Assembly: GCF_016888165.1 (NCBI RefSeq)
Contig: NZ_JACSWC010000418.1
Coordinates: 1-38,225, forward strand
Reading direction: 5' to 3'
Origin: Halomicronema sp. CCY15110
Lineage (GTDB): Bacteria; Cyanobacteriota; Cyanobacteriia; Phormidesmidales; Phormidesmidaceae
Length of the DNA: 38,225 nt
A program made the translations under genes and the position numbers. Shown piece by piece: positions 7,751 through 16,762 of this stretch. The first letter of the stretch is position 1. Each line of letters begins with the position of its first letter. The notes below the pieces were generated by a model. It did no database searches and was not told where the DNA came from. It worked only from the letters and a program-made list of their open reading frames with translations.

Positions 7751-9136
7751 ATGACAGCACAAGTTCTAAAGCAAGACTACAAAGTTGCCGATATTACCCT
7801 GGCTGATTGGGGTCGCAAAGAAATCGCGATCGCCGAGAGCGAAATGCCTGCCCTGATCAAAATTCGGGAAAAGTACCGGGCCAGCCAACCCCTCGCTGGG
7901 GCCAAAATCATTGGCTGTATCCACATGACCATCCAAACGGCGGTGTTGATTGAGACTCTGCAAACCTTGGGAGCTGAGGTGCGCTGGTCTTCCTGCAATA
8001 TCTTTTCCACGCAGGATCACGCCGCCGCCGCGATCGCCGCTGCGGGTACTCCCGTCTTCGCCTGGAAAGGGGAAACTGAAGAAGAGTACATGTGGTGCAT
8101 TGAGCAGACCTGCCGCACCCCTGAGGGCGACCTATGGGCGGCCAACATGATCTTGGATGACGGCGGCGACCTGACCGGGCACATCCACGAAAAGTATCCC
8201 CACATGCTGGACAGCATTCACGGCGTGACAGAAGAAACCACCACGGGCGTTCACCGCCTGTTGGAAATGCTGGAGCATGGCGAACTGAAAGTTCCCGCCA
8301 TCAACGTTAACGACTCCATCACTAAGGCCAAAAACGACAACAAATACGGTTGCCGCCATAGCTTGAACGACGCGATCAAGCGCGCTACCGACCACCTGAT
8401 GGCAGGCAAAAAAGCTCTGGTCATCGGCTACGGCGACGTGGGCAAAGGCTCCGCTGCTTCCCTGCGTCAAGAAGGCATGATCGTAAAGGTCGCTGAATGT
8501 GATCCCATCTGCGCCATGCAAGCTTGCATGGACGGCTATGAAGTCGTCTCGCCTTACATCGGCGGGCAAAATGACGGCACCGAAAGCTGCATTGACCGTT
8601 CCCTGTTAGGCAATACTGACCTGTTGGTCACCGCCACGGGCAACGTCAACGTTTGCGATGCGGCGATGCTGGCAGCACTAAAGCGCGGCGCGGTAGTATG
8701 CAACATCGGCCACTTTGACAACGAAATCGACACCGCTTACATGCGTCAAAACTGGCGCTGGTCAGAGGTGAAGCCCCAGGTGCATCAGGTCTACCGCAGT
8801 GACGATCAGAATGACTTTTTGCTGCTGCTGGCCGAAGGTCGCTTGGTGAACCTGGGTAACGCCACCGGGCACCCCTCCCGCATTATGGACGGTTCCTTTG
8901 CCAACCAAGTGTTAGCGCAGATGCACTTGTTTGAACGTCAGTTTGCCGACAAGCCGCCCGAGGAAAAAGCCGCGTTGATTACCGTCGAAGTGCTGCCGAA
9001 GCACTTGGATGAGGAAGTTGCTCGCTACATGGTGGAAGGCTTTGGCGGTGTCGTTACTCAGCTCACTGAAAAGCAGGCTAAGTACATCAACGTGCCTTTG
9101 CAGGGGCCGTTCAAGGCTGAAAGCTACAAATACTAG
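7751..9136 (+). CDS. ahcY: S-adenosylhomocysteine hydrolase
   Basis: The 461-residue enzyme splits S-adenosylhomocysteine into adenosine and homocysteine, removing the inhibitor left by methyltransferases. Visible motifs are [35 protein letters not shown] (catalytic Lys/Asp region), the NAD-binding [16 protein letters not shown] and the C-terminal FKAESYKY. The protein has the long form, with the insert around [18 protein letters not shown] that is usual in proteobacteria. It starts at an ATG with aaagga just upstream and is coupled to metK. Its product homocysteine and the SAM from metK belong to one cycle. A HIP1-based hairpin terminator follows. Confidence 0.97.
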   Translation: MTAQVLKQDYKVADITLADWGRKEIAIAESEMPALIKIREKYRASQPLAGAKIIGCIHMTIQTAVLIETLQTLGAEVRWSSCNIFSTQDHAAAAIAAAGTPVFAWKGETEEEYMWCIEQTCRTPEGDLWAANMILDDGGDLTGHIHEKYPHMLDSIHGVTEETTTGVHRLLEMLEHGELKVPAINVNDSITKAKNDNKYGCRHSLNDAIKRATDHLMAGKKALVIGYGDVGKGSAASLRQEGMIVKVAECDPICAMQACMDGYEVVSPYIGGQNDGTESCIDRSLLGNTDLLVTATGNVNVCDAAMLAALKRGAVVCNIGHFDNEIDTAYMRQNWRWSEVKPQVHQVYRSDDQNDFLLLLAEGRLVNLGNATGHPSRIMDGSFANQVLAQMHLFERQFADKPPEEKAALITVEVLPKHLDEEVARYMVEGFGGVVTQLTEKQAKYINVPLQGPFKAESYKY

Positions 9137-9146
9137 ACCTTAGCAG

Positions 9147-9180
9147 GGGCGATCGCGGTTGTGCCGCGATCGCCCTTTCA
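9147..9180 (+). terminator. Terminator after ahcY built from two HIP1 octamers
   Basis: The arms 9147-9158 (gggcgatcgcgg) and 9164-9175 (ccgcgatcgccc) pair perfectly over 12 bases around a 5-base loop and are followed by ttt. Each arm contains a full HIP1 palindrome. It ends the metK-ahcY operon. Confidence 0.7.
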
Positions 9181-9208
9181 ACAACTGGTCTAGAAACCAA
9201 CTCCGCAC

Positions 9209-9270
9209 AGGGGCGGGTTTGGCCTTACACGATCTGGTTGTTCAATCAGCGTTCGGCCAAGCCCGCCCCT
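9209..9270. repeat. Long inverted repeat between convergent genes
   Basis: The arms 9209-9224 (aggggcgggtttggcc) and 9255-9270 (ggccaagcccgcccct) pair over 16 bases with one G-U wobble, around a 30-base loop. It lies between ahcY and the convergent small gene at 9299. A bidirectional terminator is the simplest reading, although no clear T-run follows. Confidence 0.6.
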
Positions 9271-9298
9271 CGTTCATCCGGTTCAGGACTATGTCACA

Positions 9299-9517
9299 TT
9301 AATAGCTCAGTTTCAGCGCACTCACGGGGACATCCTCCCATGACTGCACTTGGCGGATTTGGGCCACCCAACCTGCCGCTGTTTGTTCCTCACTCAGATT
9401 TGCCTTAAAAGAAGCGTGGCAAGCTTGAGCCTGCTGCTCGTCAATGCAGGCAATGCAAGAATAAACGATACCGCAGGGGTCAATCTGCTCGTTGACCCAG
9501 ATGATTTGGTCTGCCAT
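9299..9517 (-). CDS. Small conserved cyanobacterial protein
   Basis: This encodes 72 residues: MADQIIWVNEQIDPCGIVYS, then a CIACID segment, a segment ACHASFKANLSEEQTAAGW and the C-terminal VQSWEDVPVSALKLSY. I recall a family of short cyanobacterial proteins with this layout (IWVNEQ...W.DVP..ALKLS), sometimes labelled glycogen debranching protein in databases without good basis. There are four cysteines and no signal peptide or membrane helix. Its function is unknown. It converges on ahcY and is transcribed away from its own 136-base upstream spacer. Confidence 0.75.
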   Translation of the reverse strand: MADQIIWVNEQIDPCGIVYSCIACIDEQQAQACHASFKANLSEEQTAAGWVAQIRQVQSWEDVPVSALKLSY

Positions 9518-9653
9518 GGCAATTGATGTTGATTACTCTCACACAATCCTCTCACATCGCTCGTGAGGGTTAGGCATGACGACTGATACGGGACTGCCTG
9601 AGCACAGCCTAATGGGAATGACGCCACGGGCTCGCTGCGCGGGGCAGACCAGC

Positions 9654-11411
9654 CTAAGCCGATATGGCTTCAGAGGCATCATTGGCAGTCAAAGTTGACA
9701 CCAGTTGCTTCACTTCCGCGATCGCCTGTAGCTGATAATCGCTGGCCTCTTGAAACTTGGACAGCGACTCTGACATTTCGTCTAACTTTTGTCGCATGCC
9801 GTCGTGCTTTTCTTGCAGCGGTGCCAACATCTCTGACAAGATCTGAATCCGACCCTCCATGGCACCCAGCTCACTATGCTTTTCTCGCAATTGCCGATCC
9901 TGGCCTTGCAAATCTTCACGCCCTGCCGCCAACTCAGCCGACTTTTCCTCAACTTCTTTTTTCATGGTGTCGAGGCGAGCCTGCATTTCTTTGATCTCAG
10001 CCTCACATTGCTGCAAGTCATCCGAAGTTTGCTGACGTTGGGTGTCAATTTGCTTCAAAATCGGCTCTAAATCCACCACATTGACCGGCGCTTCTTCAGC
10101 TGCTAGGCCCTGGCGGCGGCGCAATACGGCCTGGTGTTGACTGAGAACTTCTTCCCGCTCTAGCAAATTGCGTCGTTGCCCCACCAAGGTCTCATTGAGC
10201 ATTTGATACCGATCTTGCTCTTCTGCCAGTTCAGTCTCTAGCTGCATGCGATCAAACTCGCTCGCTTGTTCGATCCGTTGCTTCAGCTCATCGATCTCAT
10301 CTTGTTCCAGCTTCAGCTCTTCTTCCTGATCATTCACAAACCGAGAGACTTTGCCCAAGTCTTTTTCCAAATCGGTGACGACCTTTTGCAACTCGTCAAG
10401 CGGCAAAGCATCTAAAGCCGCAACGTCAACCTTATCGCTCAAACGCACTTTATCAGAGGTATTCAGCAGCTCGTAAATCTGCTGATACAAGTTGCTTTGC
10501 GACTGCAACTGCTGAGACAACGTTTGCACATAGGTTTGCTTACTAGCCAGCGTTTGCTGCTGCACTTTGACGTCGATTTTGCGGCTATTCAAAGCGGTTT
10601 CGGCCTCGTGCCAGCCTTGCCAATTTCCAGTCAAGGTTTCCACTTCTTGCTGGAGCTGACTGCGTCTTTCCTCAAGCTGCTGTTGCTGTGTTTCCAGCGA
10701 CTGCTGGCGCTCCGTCAGGAAAGCTTGCTGCTGGTTGACGAGATCGTAAGCCAGGTTGAGCTGCTCACGGAGCCCCTCCGTGGGCGTAACCGCATTCGTG
10801 AGGCGTTCTAGGGCTTCGTGTAGTTGATGGCTTTGGGCTTCGTCTAAGCCCGCATTTTGCGACGCATCGTCTTGACGTTCTTCAAAGCGCCTGATCTCAC
10901 CATTCAGATGATCCCAAGCTCCTTGCATTTCTTGGTGCTTGCGATCGAGTTCTTCTTTTAGCTGATCAAGCTCTTGCTGAGATGCTTGAATCTCCTGTCG
11001 TTGCGCTTCGAGCTTTTCTAAATCGGCTTCCGCTTCTTCGACCTGCTCCTGACGGGTTTCGAGTTCCAACTCGCGACGGTTTAATTCCTGACTTTGAAAG
11101 GTGAGCGACTGCTTCCACTGCTCAATTTCTTCTTCCTGAGATTTGGATTTCTTGCTTTGGTTGGAAAAGTTTTGCAAGATGCCCACCAACGGGCGACCAG
11201 CGTCATAGTGCCGAGTGATTTGGCGGTTGTTGCTCAGCTCCACCATGATTAAGGCTCCGGCGTTGTAGCTAGCGTCGTCGGGAGCCGCGATGGTTTCATC
11301 ACCGGGTACGCCTGTCCAGGTATCCCCCCGCTGACAAGCCAGCAGCTTAAAGTCCGCCTTACCACTGCCGATAAATCCAGTCTTTCTTTGAACCTCAGCC
11401 AGATAAAGCAC
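9654..11411 (-). CDS. hmpF: Pilus motility protein HmpF
   Basis: This is a 585-residue, mostly coiled-coil protein. The N-terminal ~75 residues (MLYLAEVQRKTGFIGSGKAD, LLACQRGDTWTGVPGDE, GALIMVELSNNRQI) match the conserved head of HmpF, and EEEIEQWKQSLTFQSQELNR opens the long coiled coil, which runs to about residue 570. HmpF is required for type IV pilus assembly or activity and gliding of hormogonia in Nostoc and has relatives in other motile cyanobacteria. The start is GTG at 11411, with agagga eight bases upstream. No other pilus or chemotaxis genes lie nearby. Its presence is my main reason for suggesting a motile, probably filamentous, organism. Confidence 0.88.
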   Translation of the reverse strand: MLYLAEVQRKTGFIGSGKADFKLLACQRGDTWTGVPGDETIAAPDDASYNAGALIMVELSNNRQITRHYDAGRPLVGILQNFSNQSKKSKSQEEEIEQWKQSLTFQSQELNRRELELETRQEQVEEAEADLEKLEAQRQEIQASQQELDQLKEELDRKHQEMQGAWDHLNGEIRRFEERQDDASQNAGLDEAQSHQLHEALERLTNAVTPTEGLREQLNLAYDLVNQQQAFLTERQQSLETQQQQLEERRSQLQQEVETLTGNWQGWHEAETALNSRKIDVKVQQQTLASKQTYVQTLSQQLQSQSNLYQQIYELLNTSDKVRLSDKVDVAALDALPLDELQKVVTDLEKDLGKVSRFVNDQEEELKLEQDEIDELKQRIEQASEFDRMQLETELAEEQDRYQMLNETLVGQRRNLLEREEVLSQHQAVLRRRQGLAAEEAPVNVVDLEPILKQIDTQRQQTSDDLQQCEAEIKEMQARLDTMKKEVEEKSAELAAGREDLQGQDRQLREKHSELGAMEGRIQILSEMLAPLQEKHDGMRQKLDEMSESLSKFQEASDYQLQAIAEVKQLVSTLTANDASEAISA

Positions 11412-11840
11412 GCTAGTTTTCCTCTTCCCGTTTCGTAATCACTGGATGCTTACAACCTTAGAGATGTTTATCTCAGACAAACCGTTACCTGCACTACCGA
11501 AATACGACTCCCATAGCCAAGTGACGATTCCCGCAGCAGCCTACTCCTGCTTTTGACTCACGAAGGGGCGTAACCCTGTCAGCATCTGTCCTTAAACTAA
11601 CTTATGTTGCCCAGGATGGGGCTAGCCTCTACCACATGAATTGAATTGACGATAATTGTATCTGTCAATGACTGATTCGACTCCACTGTCTGGTGATATC
11701 GACACTTGTCAGACCAAACCAGGGTTTGGCCCCAGCACTGCAGGCATCTGCTCAGCGATCGCTACTGCCTCTTTGGGCCGACCCTATCCACGATGCTGTG
11801 ATCGTCGCATCGAGCAATTCAGAATTGCCCCTGTTGCAGA
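11412..11840. other. Spacer between rsfS and hmpF with an inverted repeat
   Basis: Both flanking genes run leftward, so this is the upstream region of hmpF and downstream region of rsfS. The ORF at 11656-11844 is not convincing. An imperfect palindrome at 11646-11668 (ttgacgata ... tatctgtcaa, with a one-base bulge) is the only structure noted; it could be an operator about 235 bases before hmpF, but this is weak. Confidence 0.35.
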
Positions 11841-12269
11841 CTAGGACTCTGACGAAAAGGGGATTTCCTCTGCATGGCCCCAAAAGGCTTCTAGGTCGTA
11901 ATAGTCCCGTTCGTCAGGCATGAAAATATGCACAATGACTTCGCCATAGTCCTGCAAAATCCAACTACCATCTCCTTGACCTTCGGTACGCAGCGGTTGG
12001 CGCTCAAAATCGGCGGCGGCAGTGTCGTGAATGCTGCGGGCGATCGCTCTGACCTGAGTAGAAGAAAAACCGGTAACCACAACAAAGTAGTCAGCGAGAA
12101 ACGACACCCCGTCGACCTTCAGAATCCGAATATCTGCCCCCTTACGTTCATCGGCTGCCGCTGCTAGGGCCAAGGCAAAATTGCGGGTCTCAACATCAAT
12201 CACTGGGGTATCAGCGTCCGATGGGGTCGACGTTTGAAAGGGAGTGACAGTATTTTTGACATCTGACAT
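11841..12269 (-). CDS. rsfS: Ribosome silencing factor RsfS
   Basis: The 142-residue protein carries the full RsfS (DUF143, Iojap-related) domain from about residue 28: ERKGADIRILKVDGVSFLAD, YFVVVTGFSSTQVRAIA, EGQGDGSWILQDYGEVIVHI and DERDYYDLEAFWGHAE. RsfS binds ribosomal protein uL14 on the large subunit and blocks subunit joining when nutrients are scarce. The N-terminal 27 residues are variable, as usual. It follows yqeK on the same strand with 77 bases between; the same order is common in other bacteria. Confidence 0.95.
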   Translation of the reverse strand: MSDVKNTVTPFQTSTPSDADTPVIDVETRNFALALAAAADERKGADIRILKVDGVSFLADYFVVVTGFSSTQVRAIARSIHDTAAADFERQPLRTEGQGDGSWILQDYGEVIVHIFMPDERDYYDLEAFWGHAEEIPFSSES

Positions 12270-12346
12270 GTGAAGGCGAGGATCCTCAATTCAACAGGAT
12301 GATGGCCATCTTTGCGGCCGGAGTTCGGTGGAGACAGCCCGCTGAC

Positions 12347-12967
12347 TTATGCCGCTACTGACTGGTTTGCTTGACGGCAAATCGTCAACAGCCTGTTATG
12401 GGTCAGGATAGTGCGTGGGTGAACCGGACGCCTATGATTCAACAAATGTTGTAAGGAAAAAACACAGGTTGCATAAGTAGCTCTCCATAAATCACCATAG
12501 CTTAGCTGGCGAAGATGGTGTAGCTGAGGGGTGTCGCCCCGACCAGGCTCCAGCGCATCCGCCAAATACACAACCGCACCGATCGCGTCCATATCAGGAC
12601 TGCCCAGGGTATGGGCCGCGATCTCCCGCAACACCGTTTCATCGGTAATGCCAAACCGTTCACGAGCCACCACTGCTCCGACGGGCGCATGGAGCAAGTG
12701 GGGCGCTTGTTGCTCGGCGGGGTCAAGTTCCCATCCTTCGGCGGCGGCGACGGCTAATAATTTGTCAGGGGCAAAGCACTTGGCTAAATCGTGCATGAGC
12801 GCGGCCTGCTGGGCCTGCACTACCGATAGCTGATGGGCCTGGGCCAGAGCGATCGCCATTTGCTCCACCCGCAGAATGTGCTGTAGCCGCACCTCTGGAA
12901 CCGCCGTCTGCAACCAAGACAACACCTCTTGGCGAAGAGCGGATGACATGAAACCAGCTTCCCTCAT
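12347..12967 (-). CDS. yqeK: HD-domain Ap4A hydrolase YqeK
   Basis: This encodes up to 206 residues. The HD phosphohydrolase pattern is complete: RLQHILRVEQMAIALA (first His), AALMHDLAKCF (HD pair), APHLLHAPVGAVVARERFGI, REIAAHTLGSPDMDAIGAVV and YLADALEPGRG. YqeK-type enzymes hydrolyse diadenosine tetraphosphate symmetrically using a metal pair. Two starts are possible: the ATG at 12967 with a G-rich site upstream, or MSSALRQ at 12949. Family members usually begin close to the second. It is paired with rsfS. The last ~35 residues after YATCVFSLQHLLNHRR are typical. Confidence 0.93.
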   Translation of the reverse strand: MREAGFMSSALRQEVLSWLQTAVPEVRLQHILRVEQMAIALAQAHQLSVVQAQQAALMHDLAKCFAPDKLLAVAAAEGWELDPAEQQAPHLLHAPVGAVVARERFGITDETVLREIAAHTLGSPDMDAIGAVVYLADALEPGRGDTPQLHHLRQLSYGDLWRATYATCVFSLQHLLNHRRPVHPRTILTHNRLLTICRQANQSVAA

Positions 12968-13551
12968 CGTGAAAATCCCCCCGAGTCCCTAAACGTCATC
13001 AATCAGCACATGGCTATGGTCACAATTTTACAAGCGACGCCAATTTACACGCGTCGCCAACCGACCAAGGCCCAAAATTCAATTACGAAAGACTGGGGCT
13101 ACCCCACCGCTGTCACCTCTACGCTGGCAAGGCTGACAAGGTTCACCGGATCGACAAATCCTGGAGGGCCTTTACAGCCAGCCACCCTGCCCCGCCTTTA
13201 CGAAAAAGCTGTCTGACCGAAAGGCAATGCCGATCAGGCTCGCTATCCAACCAAACGGTTCAAAGCCTTGACGCAAATCCCCCTGCGATGAGAGAGCGGT
13301 CAACAAAGTGAATGGGTAATTTGAAATCCGAGCTCTGAGCATCGAGGCGTGCGATCGCGGCTTCAATCCGCCTCCAAATCTCATCGCGCCGCCAGAAAAT
13401 ACCGATTTTATGTAAAAAAAATTCACTTCCCCGAATTTATGTATGGAGTTGAGAATTGCTCGCTAACATGTGGGTCAAAACTGCGTGAGTCATTGCTGAC
13501 GTGTCAGGGCAATGACCCCCATAGTCGCTCAGCTTAACCGAGGGAATCTTT
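12968..13551. other. 584-base spacer before the acidic repeat gene
   Basis: The spacer is divergent between yqeK and the gene at 13552. Short open frames at 13010-13216 (+) and 13172-13426 (-) resemble no family and I do not support them. A run of eight A lies near 13415, and a nested palindrome at 13489-13516 is given separately. Confidence 0.4.
13489..13516. promoter_or_regulatory. Nested palindrome upstream of the acidic repeat gene
   Basis: The outer arms gtcattgc (13489-13496) and gcaatgac (13509-13516) are perfect reverse complements. Immediately inside lies tgacgtgtca (13497-13506), itself an inverted repeat. The structure ends 35 bases before the ATG at 13552, a position suiting an operator or a 5' UTR hairpin. 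No binding protein can be named. Confidence 0.45.
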
Positions 13552-15825
13552 ATGAATTCATTTACCCCTGGCATTATCATTGCGCTCCTAATCGTCTTGC
13601 TCGTGGGCATTCTAATCGGCTATTCCCTCGTGCAAAAGCGATTTCGCCAGCAGGCCGAAACCCTTAAAGTGAGTCAGCGGCGACTAACCGAAATTGAGCA
13701 GTCCCATGAATTACGGTTGCGAGAAGCCACTGACCAGCTACGCCACGATTATGAAACTCAACTTGCCAGCACTATCGAGCATTACCAAGATCAGCTGTCG
13801 CAAAAAACTGTTGAAATGGAGCAGACTTACGAAACTCGCTTTCGAGTCATGCAGCAAGGCCGCGCCGCCGCCACACAGCCCATGGCCAGCAACCATCGTG
13901 GGGTCGCAGTGATGCCCACGTCCGGCGAAGCCGGCGAGACCGCCAATGTCGAAAGCTCGGCCAAAGCCTCTCAGCGTGAGTTGATGCATCTTAAGCGGCA
14001 GTATGAAATCCGCCTGAATGAAGCAGCCCAAAAGTTGCAAAAGTCCTACGAAAAGCAGCTGGCCGAGCACGTCAACAGTGCCAAAGCCGAGATGCAAGCT
14101 GAGTTTGATCAACAATTGACGACGAAGTATCAAGAGTTTGAACAAGAGTTTGCAGGGCGCGAGGCCGAACTACAAGATCAACTAGCCGCGCTGCGAGTCG
14201 AGGCTGAGGCTGCCACCTCAACTCTGGCCAGTGAAGTTGTTCCCCCAACCCCGAGTGAAATTATGGGCACTGGCGACGAAACGACCGTGGCATTAGCGTC
14301 CCCGGGGGCAGCGGCGGCAGAAATGTCCGACTTTGCAACCATGCGATACACCCAACGGGAAGTCGACCAACAGGTCGCGGTGGCAACTCAACAAGCCCAA
14401 GCCGATTTTGACCAACGCCTTGCCGAACAGTTGGCGGCCCAGCAAGTGCAGTTAGATCGTCGATTAGAAGAATTGGAAGCCGAATATGCTCAAAGGCTAT
14501 CAGCCCTAGAACAAACCGCCCAATCAGAGACAGCGGATCCAATGGATGCGTTTCTGAGTGATGATGGGTACGAAGATTTAGTTTCCGACTTAGGCCCTGA
14601 TACCCCCGCCCCCGCCCCTGTACCTGGGGCAACGGAGACAGTTGCGGATCTCTCATCAGGGAGTACCTCAACCGAAGAGTTAGAGATGGATGAGACGTTA
14701 GCCGCAGACGAAGTTGACGAATCACTCGCAAATGCGGCACCGGCTCCAGCGACTATCACTGATGAAGTTGCCGTCACTGATGCTGCCACCGAACTCCTTG
14801 AAGATGATGATTTAGCGGCAACCGTGGACATCGCAAATGAGATCGATGCCCCTTTCGCGGACGCGACGCCGGCTGACGATAATTTATTTGCTGATGATGA
14901 CTTGCCAGTCGATGGTGATGCAGAAACATTCGAGGAACCTCCTGAATCATCTTTAACTGAAGAAACGGCTCAAGCGATGCCGTCAGAATCAGCGGCTGAC
15001 CTGTTTAACGAATCAGACGATTTGACTGATGATTTAGAAACCCCAGCGGCGGAAAATACCGACACTGACGCGGCATCTTTAGACTTTGAGGATGACCTGT
15101 TCGGTGAGACGAACGAGTTGGCCGCTGACCTGGAAGCTACCGCAAATTCAGACATTACCGATGATTTGCTGGATGAAGCAGATGATTTGACTGCTGACTT
15201 AGCAACCACCATCGATGGAGAATCGGAAACATCTCCTGAGTTAGAAGACGATCTATTCGGCGAAACGGATGATTTGACCGCTGACCTGGAAACCCCAGCG
15301 GCGGAAAATACCGACACTGACGCGGCATCTTTGGACTTTGAGGATGACCTGTTTGGTGAGGCGAACGATTTGACCGCTGACTTGGAAGCCGCTGCCGATG
15401 GAGAATCGGAGCCTGCTTCAGAGTTAGAAGATGACCTATTCGGCGAAGCGGATGATTTGACCGCTGACTTGGAAAGCACAGCGGATGATAGCAATCGCAA
15501 TGAGGTCGCTTCCCTAGAATTAGATGAAGCTCTGTTCGGTGAAACCCCTGGTTTGACTGCTGACTTAGAGACCTCTGGCGATGAGGGCGGCAGTGCAGAC
15601 GCAGCATCTTCGGGGCTGGTGGACGATCTGTTTGGAGAGGACGATTTATTTGGTGACGCCTCGCCAAATCAGGATGATTCATCAATAGAGGATGTCAATG
15701 CGCTCTTTGGCGATGATGACTTTTTGGGCGAGTCTACTGAAGGGGACTCTGAAAATTCAGAGGATGATGATGACGATGATGATTTTGGGCCACTGGACCT
15801 GAGTGATATCAGTCAGTTAACTTAA
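13552..15825 (+). CDS. Membrane-anchored coiled-coil protein with acidic LFGE repeats
   Basis: This encodes 757 residues with a gaggg ribosome site before the ATG. An N-terminal helix (residues 7-28, IIIALLIVLLVGILIGYSLV) anchors it. Two coiled-coil stretches follow, at about 35-105 and 140-230, and another at 265-325. From about residue 330 the protein is extremely acidic. Residues ~480-705 hold repeated units of the form DDLFGE-x-DDLTADLE separated by 15-20 Ser/Thr/Asp-rich residues. The tail has a run of seven Asp and ends PLDLSDISQLT. Two 72-base segments (15037-15108 and 15289-15360) differ at only two positions, showing recent internal duplication. I do not recognise a family. It may be a scaffold or an envelope-associated protein; the function is unknown. 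Confidence 0.8.
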   Translation: MNSFTPGIIIALLIVLLVGILIGYSLVQKRFRQQAETLKVSQRRLTEIEQSHELRLREATDQLRHDYETQLASTIEHYQDQLSQKTVEMEQTYETRFRVMQQGRAAATQPMASNHRGVAVMPTSGEAGETANVESSAKASQRELMHLKRQYEIRLNEAAQKLQKSYEKQLAEHVNSAKAEMQAEFDQQLTTKYQEFEQEFAGREAELQDQLAALRVEAEAATSTLASEVVPPTPSEIMGTGDETTVALASPGAAAAEMSDFATMRYTQREVDQQVAVATQQAQADFDQRLAEQLAAQQVQLDRRLEELEAEYAQRLSALEQTAQSETADPMDAFLSDDGYEDLVSDLGPDTPAPAPVPGATETVADLSSGSTSTEELEMDETLAADEVDESLANAAPAPATITDEVAVTDAATELLEDDDLAATVDIANEIDAPFADATPADDNLFADDDLPVDGDAETFEEPPESSLTEETAQAMPSESAADLFNESDDLTDDLETPAAENTDTDAASLDFEDDLFGETNELAADLEATANSDITDDLLDEADDLTADLATTIDGESETSPELEDDLFGETDDLTADLETPAAENTDTDAASLDFEDDLFGEANDLTADLEAAADGESEPASELEDDLFGEADDLTADLESTADDSNRNEVASLELDEALFGETPGLTADLETSGDEGGSADAASSGLVDDLFGEDDLFGDASPNQDDSSIEDVNALFGDDDFLGESTEGDSENSEDDDDDDDFGPLDLSDISQLT
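15037..15360 (+). repeat. Intragenic 72-bp near-identical direct repeats
   Basis: The segments 15037-15108 and 15289-15360 match at 70 of 72 bases; both differences are third-position and silent. They lie 252 bases (84 codons) apart within the acidic repeat region of the gene at 13552. Confidence 0.85.
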
Positions 15826-16014
15826 ATCATCCTTCTTGACGATCGCGACAGCGTGATGGACGACATGGCTATCCCCAATGCAGCCCATGATAAAAGCGAT
15901 CGCCAAAACGATAGAGTGAAAAACAGACCTTTTCAGTTAGCAGGGCGATCGCCGATTAACGCAAATGCCTGCCTAGCTTATTGACTCGCAATACTCACCT
16001 CATTAGGAGACTGT

Positions 16015-16434
16015 ATGACTCGCGCAATTATGGAAACCGACAAAGGCACGATTACGCTGGAGATGTTTGATGCTGACGCTCCTGGCACCGTGCAGAACTT
16101 TGTTGACCTAGCGAATAATGGCTTCTACGACGGCCTCAAATTCCACCGGGTAATTCCTAACTTCATGGTTCAAGGCGGTTGCCCCAAGGGCAATGGTACT
16201 GGCGGCCCTGGCTACACCATTAAGTGTGAAATCAACTCCAACAAGCATGAGGCGGGGAGCCTGGCGATGGCGCACCGTGGCCCCGATACGGGGGGCAGTC
16301 AGTTCTTTATCTGCCATAGTCCGCAGCCACATCTGGACGGGGTACATACGGTATTTGGCAAAACCGAGGATATGAACGTGGTGAATGCGATTCGCCAGGG
16401 CGATAAGATCCTCTCTATCAAAATTGAAGCCTGA
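16015..16434 (+). CDS. Peptidylprolyl isomerase, cyclophilin type
   Basis: The 139-residue single-domain cyclophilin begins at an ATG with ttaggaga before it. Core motifs are [56 protein letters not shown] and [10 protein letters not shown], covering the catalytic arginine and the hydrophobic pocket. There is no signal peptide, so it is cytoplasmic, like PpiB. It catalyses cis/trans isomerisation of prolyl peptide bonds in folding proteins. The gene stands alone and is followed by a hairpin terminator shared with the convergent padR gene. Confidence 0.95.
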   Translation: MTRAIMETDKGTITLEMFDADAPGTVQNFVDLANNGFYDGLKFHRVIPNFMVQGGCPKGNGTGGPGYTIKCEINSNKHEAGSLAMAHRGPDTGGSQFFICHSPQPHLDGVHTVFGKTEDMNVVNAIRQGDKILSIKIEA

Positions 16435-16762
16435 ACGGTCTCGATAGTGTCCGCCATCTGACACCGTGATTTGAGTAAAAGTGAGCAGCGGTTATTTAAT
16501 CTGGAGACAGAATTGATTCCCCGTCGCTGCTTCGCCAAAGGGGCCAGCAAAATTCTGCATGGATACGAAGCGACTGAATCAGCAGCCTCTCGACTCTCCA
16601 ATTCATTGCAAATCAATTGCATATGCAATGTCGCGAGAATAATCACTAGCATCTTGAGGCTAGTATCCCAAGCCTGGCGATATCACCAACTCATATGTGA
16701 TGCATGACCCCTTGCTGATGTCGATCAGCAAGGGGTTTGATTGAACTAGGCGATCGCTCAGT
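16435..16762. other. Convergent spacer between the cyclophilin and padR genes
   Basis: No supported gene is present; the open frame at 16471-16707 has no recognisable product. The spacer contains the terminator hairpin at 16707-16736. Confidence 0.45.
16707..16740 (+). terminator. Hairpin terminator between convergent genes
   Basis: The arms 16707-16719 (accccttgctgat) and 16724-16736 (atcagcaaggggt) are perfect 13-bp complements with a 4-base loop, followed by ttgattga. It most likely terminates the cyclophilin transcript. Confidence 0.75.

Noticed and set aside
13172-13426. 84-residue minus-strand frame before the acidic repeat gene
   Set aside because: No ribosome site or recognisable product, and composition unlike neighbouring genes.
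14261-15685. Long minus-strand frames (159-176 residues) opposite the acidic repeat gene
   Set aside because: They are antisense shadows of the repetitive Asp/Glu/Leu codons, giving Ser/Pro/His-rich nonsense repeats.
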